From positions 1-64,000 of the forward strand of contig JADGJT010000002.1 of NCBI GenBank assembly GCA_027604005.1: 64,000 nt of DNA. Reading direction: 5' to 3'. Source of the stretch: Dinochytrium kinnereticum. Lineage: Eukaryota; Chytridiomycota; Chytridiomycetes; Chytridiales; Chytridiaceae. This document shows positions 12,833 through 21,974 of this stretch, piece after piece (positions within the stretch are counted from its first letter, which is position 1; every line of letters begins with the position of its first letter). The translations under genes were made by a program, and so were the position numbers. The notes under the pieces are model-generated. The model was not told the DNA's origin and ran no database searches. It saw only the letters and a program-made list of their open reading frames with translations.

Positions 12833-15463
12833 ATGAACACGAGTTCCACGTTTGCGCCGAGTCTAGGCCCCGTTCACTCTCGCCTGAACCCGCTTGGAAA
12901 TCACCAAAGACTGCATCGACTCGCCGGCGACGTGTCGATGGCCGCTGTTCGGGACATGTCCCTCCTTCACAGCCTGGTCAACCAGGCCACCACGGCATCC
13001 AGCACCCTCGTCACCCAGTTCAAGGTCATCGTGAAGCGAGCAAAAGAGGGGGGCCCTGCGCTTGTAATCTGCGACAGCAGCTGCGGAGAAGGGCAGAAGA
13101 ACGGCTGCTGCAAGCGCAGCAACAACCGATTCTCTGACGAAGCGACCGTCGTCCCCTCGGTGGGAACATCCGATCCTCATCTCGAGCAGTTTGATCCAGC
13201 TCAAAGGCTGGCCTCTTTGCTGAAGCTGGAGATGGCAACCGCCGCCGGCTTTCGAACGACATTCAAAGACCAGTGGTCCGCGGTAAAGACGCTGTGCGAG
13301 ACGATAGCGGCCCTGCTTGAAGGTTCCTCGGTGGCTGCCTTTAACGTCGAAGTCAACCCATATCTGTTCTCCTTGGACTCGATCGTTGAACAGCTCTGCG
13401 CGGGAACAAGACACATTGAGTCTTATGAGTACAACTTTCTGTTCTTGGCGCTTCACCTCTCCTCCAACTTAAAGGCCACTGCTGGGAGGTATACAGAAAA
13501 TGGCGCGCTGAAGCTGTACGCGACCACGGAGATGCCGTGGCATAGCAATCAGCAACCCCACGCTTTGCCGGGTCTTGCGCCGAGATCAGCCAGTCCATTA
13601 CGGAACGGCTGCTCTGGTTCAAAGCGAACGTCAGAGGCATATGCAGGTTACGACATGCAAGATTGCAGAGGAACTTTGGCAGTGAAGGATCATCTGCTGC
13701 AGCTGGAGTCTAGCGAGTCTAGAAAGTCTTTGGAAAAGAATTCAGCCGTTGCAGGCATCACTGCAGCAGAGGAGACGGTGTCAGCTGCTGCCAGTGAAGA
13801 TGAGGGCAACCTTATGAATGGGACCTCACCAGAATCACTCCGTGAGTTAAGCCATTCCGCCACTCGACATCGAAGACACTCGATTGGACATGCCCCACCA
13901 CCATCACCCCTTCCACATGACGCTCTTTCCTCGGCGCTGAGCCCAACCTCCGCAACAACCGCTCTAAGAAGAATGTCGCTCCTCCAGTCACCCAGCTTCA
14001 GCGGGGCACTTCGCGATCAAGGTTTTATTGACTCTGAAAGCTTCACGCAAGCAGCCATGAAATATCAAATATCTTATGACGGCTGGAACGCTCGATATCA
14101 GATGGGTCTGCAGGCGCTAGGAAGAGAGGCATCAGCTACTGTAACGAGTATAAAGGACTCAAATGCAATCACCAAAAGAGATGGAGATCCACAGCTTCCA
14201 ACCGTTGTTCCCATCCTCACATCATCATCGTCTTACCCAGAGCTCCGGAATCCTGCTGGGGCTCAATCACCGCGAAGCATTTCCGAGAAGAGAAAGGACG
14301 GTAAATTCACATTGCACCCGCTGCAGATTGCGTTCAGGGCTGACGACGACGCGAAGGAGGAAGATGCAAAGGACGAGGATGAAAAGGACGAGGATGCAAA
14401 GGACGAGGATGCAAAGGACGAGGATGCAAAGGACGAGGATGAAAAGGACGAGGATGCAAAGGAGAAGGACGCGAAGGAAGATCATAGGATGGATATCACA
14501 AGTCCGTCGCCTCTTTCACACCAATATTCACCTATGAGAGACGACCTCGAATCAACCCGCCCTTTCATCGACCCCGTTCAAAGTCCTACGGAAATGGCCA
14601 TGCAATTGAACCGCGACCCAAATCACCACGATCCAAGGATATCACCTAGCTCCATCCATCCCGAAAGCGTTTACCGGTCTTCAAAGTCACTTGGGACAGC
14701 GTTACAGAAGCGGGAACTGATGGAGTTCACGACTGTGATCCTGCTGCCACTTTCTGACTCTTTTCCGACAGCGTTGCATTTGAATCTGGTTCATGTTCAG
14801 AGGTTCGGGAGGGGCTCTGGTTATGAGGTGAGGGACGGGGTTGTGGAGTTTTCGAGCAAGGTTGTGAGCCGGACCCATGCCGAGATTTTTGTTAAGGACG
14901 ATGTGGTGAGTTGCTTGGTTTCTTTTATTCCTGGCCGCTCATGCATGTTTTGTCCCTTCTCTTCTATTTTCTTTGGAAAGGTATATCTGCAAGACATTGG
15001 ATCTCAAGGCGGGACGTTTGTGAATAGTGTCAGGCTCAGTCAACCCGGCGGAAAGTCAGAGTGCTTTGAGCTCAGAACAGGGGATATTGTTCAGCTTGGG
15101 CAAGACTTATCTCAGGATCGATTGGCCTCATCGTCTGTTCCGTCAGGTAAGATTAAAGAAGTCAATGGAATTGTGAATAAATATCCCTCTTACACTGACT
15201 TTATTTTTCCAAAAACTTACAGGACTTGATCACCCTTTGGTGATTTCGGGTCCACGTGAGTTTTTTCTCTCATAATTCAGTGGACAATAAAGTGGGCATT
15301 AATGATTTTTATATCATTGTTTTAAGAGATATATGGGTGCGTCAAGATGCAGGTCGTCCTCGTTCCTGGACAGCGAGCCCTCTCCAAAATGGGGGAAACG
15401 TCAATTGAAAAGTTGGTTCACCTCTCAACCCCCTTTTTAAGCTTCCATTATCAAACTGCTTAG
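12833..15463 (+). CDS. FHA-domain protein
   Basis: Four exons, 12833-14905, 14981-15146, 15223-15255 and 15327-15463, give 802 aa. The C-terminus (about residues 636-790) is an FHA phosphothreonine-binding domain: the GR of VQRFGRGSG, VVSRTHAEIF with the conserved Ser-Arg-x-His, then after the first intron VYLQDIGSQGGTFVN and GDIVQLGQD. The end, IYGCVKMQVVLVPG, resembles the strand after the FHA core in Dma-type proteins, but I see no RING finger. The N-terminal 600 residues are mostly disordered, with a possible helical block at about 120-240 and an acidic/basic repeat. Intron 1 is 75 nt, in frame and stop-free, so retention would insert 25 residues inside the FHA core. Role inferred: reader of Ser/Thr-kinase signalling. 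The start is the first Met of the frame. Confidence 0.75.
14351..14480 (+). repeat. Coding 15-bp minisatellite (KDEDA/KDEDE)
   Basis: Tandem copies of a 15-bp unit related to GCAAAGGACGAGGAT (AKDED, sometimes EKDED), about eight in all, sit inside exon 1 of the FHA gene. They encode an alternating Lys/Asp/Glu charged tract. Edge copies are degenerate (AKEED, AKEKD). A long hydrophobic frame on the opposite strand is only its shadow. Confidence 0.85.
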
Positions 15464-15593
15464 CTCAGAGGATAACAAGAAGTCCCATGAGTGGCATACC
15501 AATTATCTCTTTAGATTTTTGTTCATCTTTTTCGTCCTTTTTTTTTTTTTTTTTTGAAGGTCCACGCCCTCTTCACCTAGCACCGACGACAGC

Positions 15594-16923
15594 ATGAAAC
15601 CTCTCAAGTCCCTTTCCGAAGAATCCCTCGCAAAGAGTCTCACCAGCCTCTCTCGCTCCACCTCTGTCGCCTCCCTCAGCTCATTTCGTCTATCTGCAGA
15701 TCCGCCCGCCAGCCTCAACTCACGAGCAAGATTAAGGCCTAAATCTGTCAAACTTCGCGGTGTCAAGGAGGAAATGATCCTCAACAAACCCATCCCCGCG
15801 CCAATAGAGACCCTGAGAAGGTTGGATGAAACCAAGCTTGCATATGACGACGCCTCGTCAGAGAGAAGCTCCGCGAGCACTTCTTTCCCGACCTCAAGCA
15901 GCTTCACGAGCCTCTCACCATCAGATTCCACGTCCTCTGCCCATCTTGGGAGCCTCGAGAAGTCTTCTAGTCAGCATTCGTCGCCCTTGAAATCTAGCAG
16001 CACATCGTCCTTCTCACTTCGAACAATCTTCAAGAGTCGGCGGCGCTCCTCGGCCTCCAAGACGAGTCTAAAAATTGTCGAGAGACCAATGAAGATTTGG
16101 GTCCCCCCGGATGCGGAGGAGTCGCGGGTCGGGTACACGTTTTGGATGTCGACGGTGGGGAGGAGGGTGAAGGAGATGCATGCAACGACTGCTGGATGGT
16201 TTGGCAATGTTTTGGAGGTGGATCTAAAAAGATGGAGTAAGAAGAGGTATGTGCGCAGGAGAAGAGGAAAACAAAGAAGGCCGATGCAAAAGAAATCAAT
16301 GCTTTCTTTGCGAAGCATGCTTGATGCCTGCTTCTGCTCGACTTCCCATACGTCTTCCCACTCACTTTTTTCTAAAATACTTTTCAAGAGCCATCACCAT
16401 AAGGGACGTCCGCCCTCGCTACTCGACACCTCACATCATCCGCATCTTTCCCGAGATCTCAAACAAAGACCGTTTCACAGTCACGGTCGAACCCTGCAAT
16501 CCGCTTGGCTCATCTTCACCCCCCAAAACTGTCGGCACATTATTCTTTGACAGCTCCACCAAGGTCCTGATCGAGGCCAAGCCTCTTCCTCCAGCCTTCT
16601 CGGAGGAGCCAACCATAAATGACCTGGCCAACCCGCCATCTGTGGTTGCGGGGTACGAACCCATCCCAATCCTTCAGTACTCGATGACGGGGGACCTCCA
16701 AAATTACAAGTTTGTGGTGGTGAGGCATCAGCCAGAAAATCGAAGCCCGGAGATTATTGGGGACGTGTCGGGGAAGGTAACTGTTAGAAAGAATGTTAGG
16801 GAGGTGAAGGGGGCGTGTCAGGTGGGTTTGGTGGATGCGGGAGATGGACAAGGGCCGCTGGAGCAGCTCATGTTTGCGGGACTTTGCTTTGTATTTGTTG
16901 GCGCGGAGGTGTATGCGAGCTGA
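15594..16923 (+). CDS. Ser-rich protein with conserved C-terminal domain, unassigned
   Basis: Two exons, 15594-16246 and 16389-16923, join in phase and give 395 aa. Residues 1-165 are Ser/Thr-rich and basic, so disordered. From about residue 165 the chain looks like a compact beta-rich domain (KIWVPPDAEESRVGYTFWMS, AITIRDVRPRYSTPHIIRIF, YKFVVVRHQPE) ending in a hydrophobic stretch, LEQLMFAGLCFVFVGAEVY. Alternating strands followed by one C-terminal hydrophobic helix recall the tubby/LURP-one/scramblase fold, but this is only a resemblance. The intron runs from GTATGT to TTCAAG. A poly-T run (15539-15556) lies just upstream. Confidence 0.6.
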
Positions 16924-18212
16924 TGATTCTGAAGGGGTCCCAGTCGCGCTGGATCGAAGTCATTTTGTCCGTTAGGAAGAAACGTTTTTTTCGACTGATT
17001 GGGAGGTTGGCTGTCACTTTCGCCTGGGGAGCCCATCACCTTTGCATTTATTTTTTTTCTCTCTTTCTTTCTTTCTTGCCCCATATTTATTATTGCTCCT
17101 TATACATGGATTGCATCGCTGTGTCTTTTGGAGATATTCTTCAACATTTTATCAAAAATCCATCAGCAGGATCCTCTTTCATTCATAGATATATTCCAGA
17201 TGTTCAGAGCACTAGTTGCTGTGTGAGAATCTTGTTGTGGGATGCGGCAGCGGACGGTGCTCGTGTGCACCTGACTCGGCAGCGCGAAGAGGCGACCTCG
17301 AGGGTCACGTAAACCTACTGGGTGCGACGACAATGTTAGTAGGAAGAGGTGGGCGTGTTGTTGTAAATGACACACCTAACGCGACACGTCCAAACGCCAT
17401 GATGGGTGGTAACATGACCTGCACGCCACCCTACACGTTGTGGATGAGGCTGAGGACAGGGTATACAAAAGGGTATCTAAGAAGGTACATAATGGGTATC
17501 TACAGAGATACAATGAGGCACATCAAGGAGGAGGATGCACAGCCTCGGAGGCACCTCACACCAATAGAGTGACAACGCGCGTCTCCTCAAGAGCCAAAGT
17601 GACGACGTTCTCTCCTGAGCAGCCCGTAGCAACAGGACTATAAGTAGCCAGGGCGTGTCCTGTACCGTCTAGCAACAAGCAGCAACTCACTTGAACACCT
17701 GCTGCCAAACCCCCTTCTCTTTATTGATAATAAACTCTTCCTTGAACATATCGACTGGTGGCCCCTATGGACCCCATCGCCAATAGAATGAAAAGTTGGA
17801 AGACACTTTCGGGGAGATAAAATCGATGTCTTGTACTTTCTCTCTTTTCAAAGCAAATGCATAATCACATAATCATGAACTATATAATCAGGTGTCTGGG
17901 CCACACGCGTTGCTTTTTACCGCCGGCAATTCCCATTCACAAGTGCCTTTCCTTCTGTTGTTGTGCATCACTTTTGTCCTCAGGTCTGCACAATGAACCA
18001 TCGTGTGGCATACAAGAGGTTCGCTTTGATCAGCCTTTACTGAGATTGCGAGGCCATGCAGCTGATGGCCCGCCCAGCTTCAATGAACAGCTGTCTGTCG
18101 ACAAGGTTTATGAAACGAGAATAGAACTAATTTGACTCATATACACCATTTCTCATTAACGACCGCGTGAAATAAACAAAGGAAGAAGAGACCACCCCAA
18201 AAAATAACACCA
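16924..18212. other. Spacer containing an LTR-like remnant
   Basis: No host gene is seen between the Ser-rich protein gene and the 3' end of the LRR gene. The central part (17334-17820) looks like a retroelement long terminal repeat and is listed separately. The rest is ordinary spacer; 16990-17160 is T-rich. Confidence 0.5.
17334..17748 (+). mobile_element. Solo or truncated LTR of a retrotransposon (candidate)
   Basis: The segment starts TGTTAG and can be ended at TTGAACA, giving TG...CA ends about 415 bp apart. Inside is a TATA-like CTATAAGTAG near 17639 and, about 90 bp later, an AATAAA signal (17729-17734), the U3-R-U5 order of an LTR. Shortly after (17756) comes TGGTGGCCCC, which begins with the TGG expected of a tRNA primer-binding site, then an ATG at 17767 that reads 17 codons to a stop, like the start of a broken gag. 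No 5-bp target duplication or second LTR is seen, and the gap between CA and TGG is 7 nt, so the ends are uncertain. Confidence 0.4.
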
Positions 18213-20489
18213 TCACCCAATCATGGCCCTCAACCTCTCCCTCTCCCCCACCGAGACCCTTACACACCCCGTCACCTCCAGGCTCTGCAACCTCGGACAC
18301 AAACCCAAAAGCCGTCTCAGCCCCTCAAACGTGATCCTCGGGCAAACCTTTGCCACAAACACCTGCAAGCAAAGCTCCTCCAGATATATGCCACCACCCT
18401 CAAACGCCGCATCCGTGAGCATCTCACATCGACTCACGTCAAGCAGCTTCAGATCCCTGCATCCTCTCAAAACAGCGCTGACGCCAACATCGGACAAAGG
18501 TCCCATCGTCACAGCCCCGGGGGTCGGTCGAAGCGGTGCGAGAAACCCCATGTAAAGTGTGTGAAGCCTTTTGGAGACCCTCGCAACGGAGGTTACGCCC
18601 AGATCGCCGACGGGGCACTTCGCAATGACCAGAGACGAGAGACGTGGACAGCATTCCGCGAGGGTCGTGAGGGCGTGGTCGTCAAACGAGGAGCATGAGT
18701 AGACGTTGATGGATTCCAATAAAGGGAGAGAGGGGAGGAGACTGCGCAGTCGCTTTCCAGAGACCTTGTAACATCCAGACAGGCAAAGAAGGTGAAGAGA
18801 GCAGGAGGCAGCAACATCGGTGGACCGTTCGCAAAGGGCCGATTCGAGGGCGTTGATGGCTTCGTCAGAGATGTTGAAGCATCCGCTGAACTTTAACGTG
18901 TGCATGCCCATCACGGAATGGGGGTTGGCTTTGGAGACGCACAGTCGCGAGAGGGTTTTGGCGGAGGCGTCAGTTATGCGGTTACAGAGGCCGACGTTCA
19001 GAAATCGGAGAGGAACGTTATCAATGTCGCGACCCTCCAAAAAGGCCCCCACGCCAACGTCTGTGATGTTGATGCATCCTTTCAAGTTCACGTCCTGAAG
19101 AGAAGAGCAGCGTGCCGCAATAGCCTGGACACCGAGGTCCGTGATCAAAGGGCAATCGCTGACGTCAAGGATCTCCAATAAGGGTAGGGACTCGGCAATG
19201 GCCAAGCATGCATCATCATTCATAAGTCCTGAGAGACTACCGCTCAATGCTAAAGACCGTATGGAGGGTTGGGATCGGATGAGCGAGGAGAAGGATGCCA
19301 TCAGCTGGGGTTGTGGGGGGATCTGAATGGTCTCGGCAAAGACAGACTGATTGAGGTTGAGGGTTTGGAGGGTTTTGGGCACAAGGGAGGCGATGTGAAG
19401 AAGCAGCTGAGGGGAGAGCGTTGAGACATCCGCCAGTTCCAAATTACGCAAGCCCTGCGGTGAAGGCCGAGACTGTGATGAGGGAGCTCGAGGAGGCAGC
19501 AACAACCCGGCAAGACTCTTTGCGGTGGCGACCAGCGTTCCATTCAGCTGCAGCGAGCAGATGGGAAGCGGTGAAGACTGAGAAGCCTTCCTGACCTCAG
19601 CAAAGCGAATCAACCCCGCCTCTGAGACATTCTGGCACTCTGACAGATTCAACGAGGTCAACCCCACACACGATGCAGCCAACTTGACCAACCCCTCATC
19701 CGTCAGACAATCATTATCCGACATCCCCAGCTCCTCCAACATGGGACAGCAAGCGGCAAGAACGCGGACCACAGCCTCAGTCGCCATCGGCACAAGGTTC
19801 ATGGAAAACACTCGGAGGCTCCGCGTCGTCATGAGAATGGGGATAAGCCCCGCATCGGTGATCTCGCAGCACCGATCCAGCCGCAACGTATGAATGGCCG
19901 TCAGGTTTGGGTGAGAGGAGAGAGCCAGCAATGCGACGTTGGTGATGTCCACACAGTCACTCAAAACGATGGACGTGAGGTTTGGACAGGAAGAAAAGAT
20001 GGCGACAGCCTCTCGATCCTTGATTCTGAATGCAGTGATGCCGCTGAAATCGATGGAGAGAAGGCCTGGAAGACAAGATGCCACGCATGCCCGCTCAATG
20101 TCTGTAAGGCGAGCTGGTCGCAAGAAATCGCTTGCCAATGCAATGACTCTGCTCTGCGCCGATTGCTCACATCGCTCCTTCTCATTAGCGGCTGGGTCAG
20201 ATGCCAGGTCAACGTCTGTTGGATCGGGGAATGAGAGATGCCGAACGTGGTGACCGTATCTCTTCAGAAAGGGCTCGATGGGGGAGGATGGGTAGGCGGG
20301 AAGGACGGGAGAGCGCCAGAGAAGCGGGAGGATGGTTGAGTTGAGCTCTGACGAGCAGGCTCGCAGGTTCATCAGATCTGCTCGTGCGAGCATGAGACAC
20401 ATGTGGAGAAAGAGCTCTGGCGGGAGCGAGCGTGGCAGGATGTTGTGGCTGCTGGAGTAGCAGCTGCAGCTGGTGAGGGAGGGAGCCAT
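18213..20489 (-). CDS. F-box/leucine-rich-repeat protein (Grr1/FBXL-like)
   Basis: A single exon of 758 aa from the Met at 20489; the frame is open further upstream but only through low-complexity sequence. Residues about 16-60 (LPPELFLHMCLMLARADLMN through LPLLWRSPVL) fit an F-box. The remainder is about 20 cysteine-containing leucine-rich repeats of the pattern CPNLTSIVLSDCVDITNVAL, typical of FBXL/Grr1/Amn1 proteins. F-box proteins bind Skp1 and present substrates to SCF ubiquitin ligases; the substrate cannot be told from sequence. The gene is intronless, unlike most neighbours, and has the usual length for the family. A GTGAG-type pentamer repeat (about 20528-20562) lies just upstream of the start. 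Confidence 0.85.
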   Translation of the reverse strand: MAPSLTSCSCYSSSHNILPRSLPPELFLHMCLMLARADLMNLRACSSELNSTILPLLWRSPVLPAYPSSPIEPFLKRYGHHVRHLSFPDPTDVDLASDPAANEKERCEQSAQSRVIALASDFLRPARLTDIERACVASCLPGLLSIDFSGITAFRIKDREAVAIFSSCPNLTSIVLSDCVDITNVALLALSSHPNLTAIHTLRLDRCCEITDAGLIPILMTTRSLRVFSMNLVPMATEAVVRVLAACCPMLEELGMSDNDCLTDEGLVKLAASCVGLTSLNLSECQNVSEAGLIRFAEVRKASQSSPLPICSLQLNGTLVATAKSLAGLLLPPRAPSSQSRPSPQGLRNLELADVSTLSPQLLLHIASLVPKTLQTLNLNQSVFAETIQIPPQPQLMASFSSLIRSQPSIRSLALSGSLSGLMNDDACLAIAESLPLLEILDVSDCPLITDLGVQAIAARCSSLQDVNLKGCINITDVGVGAFLEGRDIDNVPLRFLNVGLCNRITDASAKTLSRLCVSKANPHSVMGMHTLKFSGCFNISDEAINALESALCERSTDVAASCSLHLLCLSGCYKVSGKRLRSLLPSLPLLESINVYSCSSFDDHALTTLAECCPRLSSLVIAKCPVGDLGVTSVARVSKRLHTLYMGFLAPLRPTPGAVTMGPLSDVGVSAVLRGCRDLKLLDVSRCEMLTDAAFEGGGIYLEELCLQVFVAKVCPRITFEGLRRLLGLCPRLQSLEVTGCVRVSVGERERLRAMIG

Positions 20490-21974
20490 CCTGCGGTGAC
20501 GGGTGAAGGATGAGGGCGGTGCGCGGTAAGGTGAGGTGAGGTGAGGTGAGGTGCGGTGCGGTGTGGGTGACGGTCGAGCAGCGAGTGGTAGGCAGGCAGG
20601 CAGGGTGAATGACGGACTCCAGCGAGGCGCCCGTTGAGTCCAAGTGAGCACAAGCTGATGGGTGATCGGCAGCCAATGGGAATAAAGGTAGAAACAGCAA
20701 ATCTTCATTTGAGAGACCAGAGACGACGACGACGCGACCGAACATCATTCAAACGCCTTCTTTCCGTCCTTTGCGATAAGCTGCGACGCACCCGCGGGTG
20801 ACTGCGCGCGATGGTGCCTCCTCCTCCCTCAGCTGCCATCGCTCATGTGTGTGTGTCGAGCCGTCTCCCATCGCACGCATGTATCCAGCCCCGATGGAAC
20901 AGCTCTGGGGATTCGGAACGGGCCTCCTTTGGGCGAGATCCAGTCGGTTCTACACGCGTCCAACTCGATTCACGCGAGCAGTGCTTGAGCCTCACGCAGG
21001 TGTCGATCGGAACCTTGCTGTAAACACGCCAATCACCTCAATCCCTGTGCCATGACGATCACTGAGCGGCGTCTATCGCTGAGTGCGCTGGGTATCTCTC
21101 AGGAACCGTCCATAGGCGTGATTGGGTTGTTTTTTTTGTTTGGTGCCGTGAAGGGCGCAGGGGGGGGGGGGGGGGGGGGGGGGTTTGATGGGTGGGGGTT
21201 GATTGTGAAACGTGTTTTGTGGGGAATGGAGCTTGTTGAGTCAGATGAGGAGGAGGGAGAGGGAGAGCAAGAGAAGAAAAGAAAGAGGGTGGCAGAGAAC
21301 TTGTTTTTGGTTGTTGTTTTTTGTTTTTGTTTTTTGTTTTTGTTTTTTGGCCAGTCAACGCCAAACACTTTTTTAATCCCTGTCTTTTCTTTTCAATTAT
21401 TTCATGTCTCTCTCTTCTCTTTTATTCAGTACTCTCGTTTCATGTCAAAAACAAAAGACCTTCCGAGTTAAATTTTCCTCTTAATAATCAAGAGATAAGA
21501 ACAGTGAATTTTCAATTATTTCATGTCTCTCTCTTCTCTTTTATTCAGTACTCTCGTTTCATGTCAAAAACAAAAGACCTTCCGAGTTAAATTTTCCTCT
21601 TAATAATCAAGAGATAAGAACAGTGAACGCATCAAAAACAACCACCTCCAGAGCAATAGCACCAACATGAGCATTTAAAAAAAAACACATTGTAAAATAG
21701 GGAGATGAGGGGGAGACGGTGGGGAGGGTAAAGATTGCAAAAAAAAAAAACAAACAAACAAACAAACAAAACAACAAAAACACCAGAAGACGACCGACAA
21801 AATAAAAAAAATAAAAAAAAAGGAGAGAAAAAGAACAAGACGAAGAAGAGGTTTTTAAAAGGAACGAACCAGTGGAAAGAACAAAAGGCAAAGAAAAAAC
21901 AAAACCAATAACGTGTTAAAACATCAAAAGATAGAAAAAAAATGAAGTAAGTGGTGACGCGACAGAGAGCCGGC
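20490..21974. other. Repeat-bearing spacer between LRR and phospholipase genes
   Basis: It holds, in order, a short (GTGAG)n run, a 24-nt G homopolymer (21160-21183), a T/G-rich run (about 21302-21350), an exact 119-bp tandem duplication and A-rich microsatellite sequence (21740-21830). No coding exon is recognisable; open frames here are low-complexity. It must contain the promoter of the LRR gene and the 3' end of the lysophospholipase gene. Confidence 0.6.
21390..21627. repeat. Perfect tandem duplication, 2 x 119 bp
   Basis: Positions 21390-21508 and 21509-21627 are identical by eye. Each begins TTTTCAATTATTTCATG and ends AGATAAGAACAGTGAA. No open frame or element signature lies inside. 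Perfect identity means a recent event or an assembly duplication. Confidence 0.9.

Noticed and set aside
12863..13456. Minus-strand frame of 197 codons
   Set aside because: Shadow of the FHA gene's first exon, which has good codon structure and the connected FHA domain.
14267..14485. Minus-strand hydrophobic frame rich in Leu, Val, Cys and Ile
   Set aside because: It is the antisense reading of the KDEDA minisatellite in the FHA gene.
20528..20562. GTGAG repeats as a telomere-like or regulatory array
   Set aside because: Only a handful of imperfect pentamers in the 5' region of an ordinary gene; a slippage tract is simpler.
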